Assembly (NCBI GenBank): GCA_000972765.1
Contig: CP011265.1
Location: 3,283,001-3,347,000, forward strand
Origin: Verrucomicrobia bacterium IMCC26134
Lineage (GTDB): Bacteria; Verrucomicrobiota; Verrucomicrobiia; Opitutales; Opitutaceae
Reading direction: 5' to 3'
DNA: 64,000 bases
The position numbers and the translations under genes were made by a program. Shown in pieces: positions 22,588-31,667 of this stretch; the first letter of the stretch is position 1; each line of letters starts with the position of its first letter. Below the pieces are notes generated by a model. That model saw nothing but the letters and a program-made list of their open reading frames with translations. It did no database searches and was not told where the DNA came from.

Positions 22588-25500
22588 TTACTGCACGTTA
22601 AAGCGGTAAAACCGGCGCGCCAAGGGACCGGCATCGTGGGTGAAAACCAGGTTCTGTCCGGTCACTCCCGTCCGGGTCTCGATATTGGTCCAGCCCGAGG
22701 CGAGATCATCGGTGACCTGAAGGGTGTAGGTGTGACCGGTATACGAGGCAATCGTCAGGGTAAAGGCGGTGCCTGCTTGTGACAGGGAGGAGAGGGTAAC
22801 GGCGGATGAATCAAGGACGACGCCGTTGTTGACCAGATTCGGCGGCACGATGCCGCCTGCGGTCATGAGATCCAGCAGGCCGTTGTTCACCACAGTGCCG
22901 GCGATGATGAGCTCGGCGCCGCCGCTGAGCCGGATGAGTCCGTCGTTGACGACATCTCCGGTGACGACGACGGAACCGGCCCCCGAAGCGGTGAAGGTGC
23001 CGTGGTTATTGAGATCTCCATCGATGAGTCCCACGCCGGTAACGGCGCCGGAAGCCTCGACGTTGAGGGCAGCGGCCCTGACAGTGCCGGAGGAAAGCTG
23101 CAGGGTGCCGACCGAGGAAACCTCGACGTTTCCGGTGCAGGCGAGGGTTCCGGAGAGGATGACGCGGCCGGATTCGAGGGTAAGGCCGCCGGTGTAGTCG
23201 GACAAACCGGAGAGCGTCCAGATACCGGTGCCAGTTTTGACGATCTGAACACCGGCGAGATCGCCGCCAGCCTGAATCGCGCCGGCAAAAGTGGTGTCGA
23301 GATTCAGCGCGCCGACCCGGTAAACCGTGGCGGTGGTGCCGTTGCCGGACTGACGCCCGGCGAGAACCGTGTTAGATCCGCCGGAGACGGCGCCGAGATT
23401 GAAAGTCAGGCCGCCGTTGCGATTGACGAGACTGGCCGAACCGGTGCCGAGGGAGAAGTGGGTGGAGGCTGAACCGAGGTTGAAGGAACCGGTGCCGTTG
23501 AGACGGAGCATGCTGCTCCCTGCGCCCATCGACAAAGTGCCAGCGAAGCCGGCCATGTTGCCCTCAATCGTGAGAATGCCACTCAGGCCGGAGAGATTGA
23601 GTGTCGGCGTGCCGGAGGAGGTGAAAGTGGCGCCGGCGCCAGTGGCGAGGGCCACGTTGGTGGAGGAAGTGATCGCCGAGCTGCCGGTGAAGCGAAGCGA
23701 ATTTGCGAGGGGGACGGCCCCAAGCCCCAGGGTGCCGCCGCTGATCGTGACTAGCCCTGTGCCGAGAGGCGAGGCGGCGCCGGAAAGCTGCAGGGTGCCG
23801 GCGGAAAGATCCACCCCGCCGGTGAAAGTGTTAGCGGAGGCGCCGGCGAAGCTAAGGGTGCCCGAACCGGATTTCACGAGGCGACCTGAGCCACCGATCA
23901 CGCCGGAGCCCTCGAAGGAGTAGGAGCTCGTGGTGTTGTTGACGGTGATAAGGGCGGGCTGGACCGTGCCGGCGAGGACGACGGAGCCTCCGGGAGCGGT
24001 GTCGTCAAAGGTGACACGGTCGAGATTGTAGAAAACAGCGGGCGCGCCGCCGGAGAAACTGCCGGAGGTTGTATTAAGATCCCAGATACTGCCGGACGCG
24101 CCCGACCAGACCAGCGGAGCCACGGAACCGGTGACGACGAGATTGAGGTAGGCGGGATTGGAGCCGGAAGCGGGACGACTGACGGCAAAGGTCTGGCGGG
24201 TAGTGCCGGTGGCGGCGGGCAAGAGCAAGGTGACTACGCTGCTGGACGCGGTGATCGTGGAGTTGCCATCCAAGAGGGCGTAGGTGCCGGGAGCGAGACC
24301 GGCGGCGAGATCAAGAAAGTTAATCTGCGCGTTGATGCTGGAGCCAAGGGTGAAGGTGCCGCCCGTGACGGTGATCTTGTCGCTCACGGAAGAGGGTGTG
24401 GGGCCGAGATCGTAAATAAGCGTTGAGTTGTTGCTGGCAGTGAGTCCGGCGGTGGCGGTAAAAGTGCCGGCCGCACCTTCGGAAGCGCCGGGGTTAAGTT
24501 TGCCGCCGGACTGGACGGTGACGAGACCGCCGGTTGTGCCGGCGCCGGCAAGGGTGGCGCCACTGGCCACCATAATTGGCGCCGAGGTGAAAGAACCGTT
24601 CAGGCGAAGGGTGCCGGCGGAGACGGTTGAAAGGCCGGTATGGGTGCTGTTGCCTGTGAGTGTCCAGGTGCCGCTACCGACTTTGGTGAGCAAGGTGGCG
24701 ACGGAGAAGGTGGTATTACCGCCATTGATTATGGCTCCTTGGAAAGATGCGTCTTCGTTGCGTGCCCCGATGCTGTAAAGAGACGTGTTGGTGCCCGTGG
24801 CATTACTGGTCTGTGTTCCGATGAGCTGGGTGCCGGGACCGCCGGTGAGCGTGCCGATGGCGTAGGCGGTGGTGCCGCCATTGCGATTCATGAACTGGCC
24901 GGAGCCCTGGCCGAGATCAACGGCAAGGGAGGCGGAGCCGAAGTTGGTGTTGGTGGTTTGGTTAAGCCGCAGGCGAGGCGTGCCGGTGGAGCCTAGCGTG
25001 ATGCGGCCGGAATAACCGGACCAGGAGCCGGCCACAGTCCAGAGCGCTGACGTGTTGACAGTGATGTCACCCGGGCCGGTCCATGCGCCGGTGGAATTGT
25101 GCTGGGTGGTGACGTTGACGACGGTGGGAACGGTGAACTCGAGCGGGTTGGTGACGTTGCTTCCGACGACATCGGGCGAAAAGGTAATGGCTCCGCCCTG
25201 AAGCGAAATTTTGCCTGAACCGCCGGCGTCGGATTTGGTGAACGCGAGAGTGCCGGCTTCGTGGGTTATCGAGGAAAAGCTGTTGGCGGCGGTGTTGATC
25301 GTGAGGTTGCCGGTGCCTCGTTTGGTGAGCGGACCGTTGGCGAGCAAGGCGCCGGCGCCTGAAATCGTGTAGTTTTGAGTGGAGTCAAAGGTGATCGTGC
25401 CGGTGGAGACATTCGCGGCAACGGCGACAGCAGGTGTGGCGGATCCGCGGTCGTCAAAAAGAGCGTTGTCGCCCGAGGCAAAAGCGGTGGACGCGCCGTT

Positions 25501-27312
25501 GCGCTGCCAGAGGGCGGAGCTGGTGTTCCAGGCGTTGGCCGAGCCGTCTCCCAGCCAGACGAGATCGCGAGGGACCCCCACGGACGAAACGAGCAGAAGC
25601 ATGGACTGCGTCCAGTTATCGCCTTGGGAATCGGTGACGGTGAACTCGAAGCGGGCGCGGCCGGAGATATTGACGGCGGGGGTAAAGGTGATCGTGCGGC
25701 CGCCGGTGCCAGTCTGGGAAATGGTGCCGCCCACGAGGTTGGCGATAGTGAAAGTCGGCGAGAGGGCATTGAACCCCTGGGTGTAGCGCGACAGATCAAC
25801 AGTGAACGAGGTGACCGGTGAGCCGGTGTTTTTAGCAATGGTAGCGTGAGGACTGGCGAGGAAATGGAGGTATTCCTCAAGACGGGTATAGCCGGCGAGA
25901 GTGTTGGCGGGGTAGTAGGTGGTGCCGGAGAGGTAGGCGCCGGAGGAAGCAAGGGCGGTGTTATGGTCCTGCGTGGCGCTAGCCCAGCCAAGGGAAGTTT
26001 CGTAGGCGTCGGGCATGCCGTCCCGATCGGTGTCGAGCGGGGCGGACGTGGAGTTGAGCGAGCCAAAACCGGCGGCGCTGGCACCGGTGTCGGATTCGCG
26101 GGTGACGTGAAAAGCGGTCTGGGTGACGAGCTTGTTGATGAGGATGGTGTCAACCTCGTCACGAACTCCGGCGGCGTAGGAGGCGTCGAGTCGGAGAGCG
26201 CCGGCAGAGGAAACCACTTTTTTATAGGCCAGCAGGGGCGTGTCGATGACCACACCTGAGGTGGAACCGGCGAAAGGAGTGGTATTCTTGTAGTAACGGG
26301 GAACATCGGCGTTGGTGGCGTAGTCGGCGACGACTTCGGCGGCGTTGAATTCACTGCCCTCCACCCGCTCGTAGCCGACTAGGGCGCCGTTGAGCAGCCC
26401 GTCGCCGTCGCGGTCCATGAGGTTGTTATCGAGGAAAATGCTGAAGGTCGGCTTGCGCGCGGCGTTGCGGTCGAGCCAGCCCTTTTCGAGTATGTAGGTC
26501 TTTATGTTACTGGCCGGGCAAATGAAGTAATTGCTCCGCACGTTGGCCTTCCAGGAAGAGGGCGTGTAGGAATCGCCCATGATAAAGCCGATGTCCCAGT
26601 CGAAGGTGACATTGTTGATCCACTCAAGCAGCCCGTTGGGGCGGGCCTTGGGATTACGGGTGTGATTATGCGACCAGAGGGTGTGATGGGCGGTGGCGTG
26701 ATTCTGATCCCAGAGGCCGCCGCAGGAGTGGGTTTCGAGGCCCCAGGAATTAAGGGAATACTGCAGGGTGAGGTTTTCCGGGGGCGTGCTGTAGCTGGAG
26801 ATATTCTCGTCTTGGGAAAACTGAATCGAAAGATGGTCGAGCATGGCGTTGGTGCAGCCGCTATCGAGGTCGATGCAGTCGCCGGAGGTGCCATATTTAC
26901 CGAGCCGGAATCGCAAGTGGCGCAGCACTACATCGGAGCCGGAGATGCGAAAGACATTGTTGTAAAATCCGATGCCGTCGCCCGGAGCAGTCTGGCCGGC
27001 GATGGTCACTTTGGAGGCGGTCATGCGCGTGCCGCCTGAACCACTGGGGATGCGGATGTAGCCGCTCACATCAAAGACGATAGTGCGACCGGCGGAGGGG
27101 ACGGTGGCGATGGCATCGAAAAACGAGCCCGTGCCGGAGGCGTTGAGATTGGTGACGTGATAGACATCCCCTCCGCGCCCGCCGTTGGAGTAGGCACCAT
27201 AGCCCTCGGCGCCTGGAAAAGCAGGGATGACCGCACAAAGCGCGGGCGAGGCGGCGATCAGCGCGAGCGCGAAAAAGGCGCAAAAGCGCGAAACCGGGGT
27301 GGATAAAGTCAT
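22588..27312 (-). CDS. Giant pectate lyase fused to autotransporter-associated beta-strand repeats
   Basis: 1574 residues. Signal peptide about 1-26. PL1-type lyase about 27-420 (AFPGAEGYGAYSNGGRGG, VTNLNASGTGSFFDAI, LDHLSIQFSQDENIS), calcium loop DTDRDGMPDAYE near 427, a beta-sandwich (TPAVNISGRARFEFTVTDSQGD), then roughly 850 residues of Gly/Thr/Ser-rich beta-strand repeats (PATR motifs such as GTGNLTINT, GSGTWTLTGNSTHTGLS, TGIWTLSGLSDYTGGLTLE). The last 65 residues form a small domain ending ARRFYRFNVQ, shared with the 27332-30157 protein. There is no outer-membrane beta-barrel and no PEP-CTERM signal, so how it stays on the surface is unclear. The repeats could project the lyase or anchor it to the cell or substrate. 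Confidence 0.85.
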   Translation of the reverse strand: MTLSTPVSRFCAFFALALIAASPALCAVIPAFPGAEGYGAYSNGGRGGDVYHVTNLNASGTGSFFDAIATVPSAGRTIVFDVSGYIRIPSGSGGTRMTASKVTIAGQTAPGDGIGFYNNVFRISGSDVVLRHLRFRLGKYGTSGDCIDLDSGCTNAMLDHLSIQFSQDENISSYSTPPENLTLQYSLNSWGLETHSCGGLWDQNHATAHHTLWSHNHTRNPKARPNGLLEWINNVTFDWDIGFIMGDSYTPSSWKANVRSNYFICPASNIKTYILEKGWLDRNAARKPTFSIFLDNNLMDRDGDGLLNGALVGYERVEGSEFNAAEVVADYATNADVPRYYKNTTPFAGSTSGVVIDTPLLAYKKVVSSAGALRLDASYAAGVRDEVDTILINKLVTQTAFHVTRESDTGASAAGFGSLNSTSAPLDTDRDGMPDAYETSLGWASATQDHNTALASSGAYLSGTTYYPANTLAGYTRLEEYLHFLASPHATIAKNTGSPVTSFTVDLSRYTQGFNALSPTFTIANLVGGTISQTGTGGRTITFTPAVNISGRARFEFTVTDSQGDNWTQSMLLLVSSVGVPRDLVWLGDGSANAWNTSSALWQRNGASTAFASGDNALFDDRGSATPAVAVAANVSTGTITFDSTQNYTISGAGALLANGPLTKRGTGNLTINTAANSFSSITHEAGTLAFTKSDAGGSGKISLQGGAITFSPDVVGSNVTNPLEFTVPTVVNVTTQHNSTGAWTGPGDITVNTSALWTVAGSWSGYSGRITLGSTGTPRLRLNQTTNTNFGSASLAVDLGQGSGQFMNRNGGTTAYAIGTLTGGPGTQLIGTQTSNATGTNTSLYSIGARNEDASFQGAIINGGNTTFSVATLLTKVGSGTWTLTGNSTHTGLSTVSAGTLRLNGSFTSAPIMVASGATLAGAGTTGGLVTVQSGGKLNPGASEGAAGTFTATAGLTASNNSTLIYDLGPTPSSVSDKITVTGGTFTLGSSINAQINFLDLAAGLAPGTYALLDGNSTITASSSVVTLLLPAATGTTRQTFAVSRPASGSNPAYLNLVVTGSVAPLVWSGASGSIWDLNTTSGSFSGGAPAVFYNLDRVTFDDTAPGGSVVLAGTVQPALITVNNTTSSYSFEGSGVIGGSGRLVKSGSGTLSFAGASANTFTGGVDLSAGTLQLSGAASPLGTGLVTISGGTLGLGAVPLANSLRFTGSSAITSSTNVALATGAGATFTSSGTPTLNLSGLSGILTIEGNMAGFAGTLSMGAGSSMLRLNGTGSFNLGSASTHFSLGTGSASLVNRNGGLTFNLGAVSGGSNTVLAGRQSGNGTTATVYRVGALNLDTTFAGAIQAGGDLAGVQIVKTGTGIWTLSGLSDYTGGLTLESGRVILSGTLACTGNVEVSSVGTLQLSSGTVRAAALNVEASGAVTGVGLIDGDLNNHGTFTASGAGSVVVTGDVVNDGLIRLSGGAELIIAGTVVNNGLLDLMTAGGIVPPNLVNNGVVLDSSAVTLSSLSQAGTAFTLTIASYTGHTYTLQVTDDLASGWTNIETRTGVTGQNLVFTHDAGPLARRFYRFNVQ

Positions 27313-27331
27313 GGGGTAACGGAGCGGAAAA

Positions 27332-30157
27332 TTAGCGCATTGCGCGGAAAAAGCGACGGGGCGCGGGATTTAGTCCGGCAGGAACCGAAAGGTTCTGCCC
27401 CGAGCCGGTTGCAACGACGGTATCGTAGTTCGTCCACGTCACCAGATCATCGGAATATTGCAGCGTGTAGGTAAGCCCGGCGGTGCCGGTGAATTGCAGC
27501 GTGTAAGTCGTGCCGTCGGCGGAAATCCCAAGGGCGGGCGGAACGGTAGCCACGGCCGCGGTGACAAGCACGCCGACCTCGCCGCTCATCGAATCGCCGG
27601 CCGAGTCGGTAACGGCGTGCGTGAAACGGACCATGCCGGTGAAGCCGGCGTTGGGCGTGAAACGCGCGGTCTTGCCGTCGGAGAGCAGCGAGACGGTGCC
27701 GTTTGCGAGTGCGGAAACCTGCCGGCCCGGAGCGGAGGTGTAACCGACCGTCAGAGCGGAAAGGTCGATGTCCACCGCAACGCCCGAAGTGGTTTCAAGT
27801 CGGGGCAAAGCCATCCAGGCGAGGTAATCGTCGAGCCGGGTATAGCCGTCGCCATCGGGATCGGCGTTGGCGTCGGAGAAGTCGTTGGCGGATGAACTTG
27901 TATTTGTTCCCTGGATATTCTCCCACCAGTCGGGCAGGCCGTCACCGTCAGTGTCCCAAACGGCGGGGCGGGTATCGGAGGGGTAGTTCTCCCAGCCACC
28001 GACATCGGCCTGGGAGTTGGGCAGGCCGGGGTAGCCGCCGTAAGGACCCGTGCCGGTGTAGGTGTAGGTGCCGGTGCGAGTCTCGTTGATGACACGGATG
28101 TCATGATCGTCGAGCGGACGATTGGCCCCGACGTCGGAAAGCACGCGTTTGTAGGCCGCGGTGGCACTCAGGGTGGTCACATAGGAGGTGAAAAAGGGCG
28201 CAGCGACAAAGGTCTCGTAGGTCAGGGATGGTATGCCACTGGAGACCACGCTGCGGCGGCCAACGGTCTGATTGGCCTCGGTGAAATAGCCGACCATGAT
28301 GTTGCCGGCGAAATAGGCGCGCTGGGAGCCGGCGAAGTTATCCTCGTGCTGCATGGTCAGCGCGTAGGGCACGAGGGTGGTGGCGGCGCCGGGCTTGTAG
28401 TAGTTATTGACGAAATTGACCTCCATCGCGCCGCCATCGGTGGTGCGGCCGCGCCAGTTGTAGACGACGTTGTTGGTGATATCGAGGCGGCCGGCGAAGG
28501 TGTTGGTGGTATCGAGACCGCCGCCGAGGGACCAGTTGCGGCCCTCGTTGTGAGCGAGCAAATTGTGGTGAAAACTTCCTTTGTCACCGCCGATCGTGGC
28601 GGCATAACCGTGGGCGGTGCCGGCGGCATAGTTTTGGTGGCCGGCGATGTTCAAGGCCTCGGAAATGAGGGTGTTTTGCAGGGTGATGTTCTTCGCACTG
28701 CGGGAGCTAAAACCCTCGTCGATGGACCAGCTGATGGACGAATGGTCCATGATGGCGTGGTCGCAGCCGGCGAGGCCGCCACCGTCGATGGTCTGGCCGC
28801 TGATGTTGCCGGGGCGGTTGCGGAGGAAGCGGATCACAGCGTCTTTGGCGCCGCTGAGACCGAGGGGCCATTGACGCAAGCAGATGCCTTTACCAGGCGC
28901 GGTCTGGCCGGCGATGGTGACATAGGGCGCGGCAAGGGTGAGGCGATGATCTACCGTGATCAGACCACTGACATCGAAAACGACCACGCGCGGCCCGGTC
29001 TCAACTTCCACCGCGTAGCGAAGGGTGCCCGGGATCGGCGTATCAGCGGTGCCGTAGTCGGCGAGAGAAGTCACATGGACGACGCGACCACCGCGACCGC
29101 CGCGGGCGAAGCGACCGTAGCCCTCGGCTCCAGGGAAGGCGAGGTGCCGAGGGCGGAAATACCAGACGGTGCCGGCGGTGATGTTGCCCAGGGAATCGAT
29201 CTCATCGACGCGCCAGTAGTAGGTGGCGTGCGGATCAGTGACGGAAACGGAACGGGTGAGACCGGCCTGGTTTCCGAGGTATGCGGCGGAGGCCCGCGTG
29301 GCGGTTTTGACCGCAGACAAGTTGGTGCCGAAATAAACGTCATGGGAGACGGCGGTGCCGGCGGTGGCGGCGGCCCAAGAAAGGGCAACCGAGAGGGCGT
29401 CCGCGTCCACGTGCTCATCGGCGTCGGCGGGCACGGGGGTGTTGGCGATGCGGGTGGAGTTGGGGGTGTCGATCTCGAAGCCGTTCAAAACCACGTTCTT
29501 GGTGTTCGCGGTGGCGGCGGTGTCAGCTGCGAATAAAACCGTGGTGACGTCGCTGGCGCCGGTCGTATTGAAAGTCAGGTAGGAAGTCGGAGTCGCGACG
29601 TCGGTGGACCGTATGGACGGCGTGAGCGTGGTGGCCAAATTCCCGTTCAGGTAGATTTTGATTGGAGCCATGGTGCCTAGCGCGCTGGCGGCATCCCCGG
29701 CATTGTGAAAAGTAAGAAGAGAGTGAGCTCCGGCAGCCAGACCGGTGATGCTCATCTGAATCTGCCCGCCTGCATTGGATACGGAAGGTGCTACAGTGAC
29801 TCCGTCGCTCACCAGCTTCCTCCCGTCGGTGGTCGTTCCGGTCGCGTCGTAGGTGTAGGTAATACCAGTTCCACCCGCAGTCTGAGAGGTGGCGGTCATG
29901 GCAAGCGACACTGTCACTGTCTCTCCCGTGGGGACGATGGAGAATGACTTGGTGATCGCGGCGGTGCCGGTGCTGGATGTGCCGCCCGTGCTCAGTGTCG
30001 TCCACTGGGTGTAGCCCGTCGCGGTTTGGGTGGCGGTGTTTTTGCCGTCGCGATTGATGTCGACCTTTAATTCTCCGCCGGAGAGCGATACGGATGCGCA
30101 AGCGACGCCGAAGATGAAGCGCAACGATTGGTAACAAAAGGGGGTGAAAAGTTTCAT
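27332..30157 (-). CDS. Large secreted pectate lyase with binding modules and C-terminal sorting-like domain
   Basis: 941 residues, first gene of the minus-strand pectin cluster. Signal peptide about 1-27, a beta-sandwich binding domain (about 30-230; GELKVDINRDGKNT, GLAAGAHSLLTFHNAG, VVLNGFEIDTP), an Fn3-like module (about 240-330; VSHDVYFGTN, TYYWRVDEID), and a PL1-type lyase (about 340-700) with AFPGAEGYGRFARGGRGG, IMDHSSISWSIDEGFS and NFVNNYYKPG. Calcium loop DTDGDGLPDWWE near 735, beta-sandwich (FTHAVTDSAGDSMSGEV), and a C-terminal domain (YTLQYSDDLVTW ... PAPRRFFRAMR). Divergent from the lacI gene across 475 bp, so probably directly controlled by it. Leader GAATTACCCCAG, no Shine-Dalgarno. 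Confidence 0.87.
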   Translation of the reverse strand: MKLFTPFCYQSLRFIFGVACASVSLSGGELKVDINRDGKNTATQTATGYTQWTTLSTGGTSSTGTAAITKSFSIVPTGETVTVSLAMTATSQTAGGTGITYTYDATGTTTDGRKLVSDGVTVAPSVSNAGGQIQMSITGLAAGAHSLLTFHNAGDAASALGTMAPIKIYLNGNLATTLTPSIRSTDVATPTSYLTFNTTGASDVTTVLFAADTAATANTKNVVLNGFEIDTPNSTRIANTPVPADADEHVDADALSVALSWAAATAGTAVSHDVYFGTNLSAVKTATRASAAYLGNQAGLTRSVSVTDPHATYYWRVDEIDSLGNITAGTVWYFRPRHLAFPGAEGYGRFARGGRGGRVVHVTSLADYGTADTPIPGTLRYAVEVETGPRVVVFDVSGLITVDHRLTLAAPYVTIAGQTAPGKGICLRQWPLGLSGAKDAVIRFLRNRPGNISGQTIDGGGLAGCDHAIMDHSSISWSIDEGFSSRSAKNITLQNTLISEALNIAGHQNYAAGTAHGYAATIGGDKGSFHHNLLAHNEGRNWSLGGGLDTTNTFAGRLDITNNVVYNWRGRTTDGGAMEVNFVNNYYKPGAATTLVPYALTMQHEDNFAGSQRAYFAGNIMVGYFTEANQTVGRRSVVSSGIPSLTYETFVAAPFFTSYVTTLSATAAYKRVLSDVGANRPLDDHDIRVINETRTGTYTYTGTGPYGGYPGLPNSQADVGGWENYPSDTRPAVWDTDGDGLPDWWENIQGTNTSSSANDFSDANADPDGDGYTRLDDYLAWMALPRLETTSGVAVDIDLSALTVGYTSAPGRQVSALANGTVSLLSDGKTARFTPNAGFTGMVRFTHAVTDSAGDSMSGEVGVLVTAAVATVPPALGISADGTTYTLQFTGTAGLTYTLQYSDDLVTWTNYDTVVATGSGQNLSVPAGLNPAPRRFFRAMR

Positions 30158-30632
30158 CTGGGGTAATTCAATCTAGCGCGGACTTGAGAGGGGGGTGACC
30201 GAGAGGCACGCTCAATGTGCGTAACAAATACGGGCCGGCGTCGATCAATCCCCGTAAGGTTGAAGCAATGAGGATAAATCAAACAGGCAACTACCCGATT
30301 AGGTATTCGAGGTCGCGAACCTGCGACATGATCAACAGTCGCATTGTTGAACTAGCGGGCGACTTACAGCGTTTTGCTAATCAATTGAAACCCATCAAAC
30401 AAGTGCCGGCGTATAGCCTTGGACTTGGTTTCAAAAACCAACTGGCCTTGTGATCAACAAGTAGCGGAGAAACCGGTCCCAAATGATTGCGCCGGGACTC
30501 AGGCAAAAGCATCGGGTGCCTCTAATTTAACTGTCCGAAATCACCGATATTCCCGCGGTGCGCTTATTGTTGAATTATGAAGAAGATTGAACTGATTAAA
30601 CCCGCTTCAGCACCCCACCACTCCCAAAGTCA
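30158..30632. promoter_or_regulatory. Divergent control region between the pectin cluster and lacI-type gene
   Basis: 475 bp, AT-richer than the flanking genes. It contains an inverted repeat TCAACA-(7 bp)-TGTTGA at 30332-30350, the motif ATTGTTGAACT at 30343-30353, and a related ATTGTTGAATT at 30566-30576 close to the regulator start. The ATTGTTGAAC motif recurs at 17008 in the other large intergenic gap of the cluster. No gene is supported here; the 30217-30453 frame lacks protein-like character. Confidence 0.5.
30332..30353. promoter_or_regulatory. Candidate operator for the LacI-family regulator
   Basis: TCAACAGTCGCATTGTTGA is an inverted repeat with 6-bp arms, overlapping ATTGTTGAACT. 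LacI-family proteins bind palindromes of about this size. The assignment is inference from position and from recurrence of the half-site. Confidence 0.3.
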
Positions 30633-31667
30633 ATGCCCCACCCCGCGACCCTACAGGACGTGGCCGTCAAGGCCGGCGTCCATCGTTCGACCGTTTCCCT
30701 CGCCTTGCGAAACAACCCGCGCATCTCCGAAGAGGTGCGCGCACGCGTGCAACGCATCGCGCGTGAGCTCGACTATCGCACCAATCCGCTGGTGACAGCA
30801 CTGATGCGATCGAGAAGGACGCACCAGGTGGCGAAGCACGTGGTGCTCGCTTACGTAACAAACTACTCGACCCGCTACGGTTGGCGCCCCCCACACCACG
30901 ACCGGCCCGACTATTTCCCGGGGGCCGCGCTGCGTGCGACCGAGCTTGGCTACAAGCTGGAGGATTTTTGGCTCGGAGAACCAGGGATGACGTCGGATCG
31001 TTTTGCCGATATTCTGATCAACCGTGGGATAAGCGGTCTGCTGATCGGCCGGCTTCCTCCCGGCCTGAGCGAACTCAACCTGCCTTGGGAGAACTTCTCC
31101 GCGGTGGCGCTCGGCCTCACCCTCGACAAACCTGATCTGCATCGGGTGGCGGAAGACGCTTTCGCCTCTGCGACCGAGGCGATGCATCAGTGTATGGCCA
31201 AGGGCTACAAACGCATCGGCTTCGTAATGTCCGAGCCGGACGACAGCCCAAACATGGGCGACCGCTGGCTCGGCGCCTTCCTGCGGCTTCAGCAGCGACT
31301 CGCTCCCGAGAATCGCATCCCTTTTTGTGAATATCGCCCCAAGGGGGAGTTCGCCGACCATTTCCGGAGTTGGTTTAACACCCAAAAGCCCGATGTCGTG
31401 CTCGCCACCCATGCCGACCCGATCGTCGACATACTCGCCGCCCAAGGGGGAAAACTGCCTCAGGGAGTGGAGCTGTTTTTACTGGTGAACGACAAACTGC
31501 ACCAAGGCTACACCGGCATTCACAGTGATCCGGATAGTCTGGGCTCCTTGGCCGTGGACATGGTCGTAGGCATGCTTCACCGCGGAGAAACCGGACTGCC
31601 TCGCGACGCCCACCATGTGCTCGTGCCCGGTCGCTGGGTGGATAATACCGGCGGCCCCTTGCTCTGA
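30633..31667 (+). CDS. LacI-family transcriptional regulator
   Basis: 344 residues. The N-terminal HTH (PATLQDVAVKAGVHRSTVSL followed by ALRNNPRIS) and hinge helix region (VQRIARELDYRTNPLVTALM) are typical of the LacI/GalR family. The rest is a periplasmic-binding-protein-like effector domain (INRGISGLLIGRLPPG, MAKGYKRIGFVMSEPDD, PDVVLATHADPIVDIL). It is divergent from the first pectate lyase gene, so it most likely represses or activates the pectin locus in response to a pectin-derived sugar; the effector is unknown. Start at ATG 30633, chosen because it gives the standard short N-terminus before the HTH; an ATG at 30577 is in another frame. Confidence 0.88.
   Translation: MPHPATLQDVAVKAGVHRSTVSLALRNNPRISEEVRARVQRIARELDYRTNPLVTALMRSRRTHQVAKHVVLAYVTNYSTRYGWRPPHHDRPDYFPGAALRATELGYKLEDFWLGEPGMTSDRFADILINRGISGLLIGRLPPGLSELNLPWENFSAVALGLTLDKPDLHRVAEDAFASATEAMHQCMAKGYKRIGFVMSEPDDSPNMGDRWLGAFLRLQQRLAPENRIPFCEYRPKGEFADHFRSWFNTQKPDVVLATHADPIVDILAAQGGKLPQGVELFLLVNDKLHQGYTGIHSDPDSLGSLAVDMVVGMLHRGETGLPRDAHHVLVPGRWVDNTGGPLL

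Noticed and set aside
30217-30453. 78-codon frame in the divergent control region
   Set aside because: Random-looking composition with no start-site context; it crosses the candidate operator.
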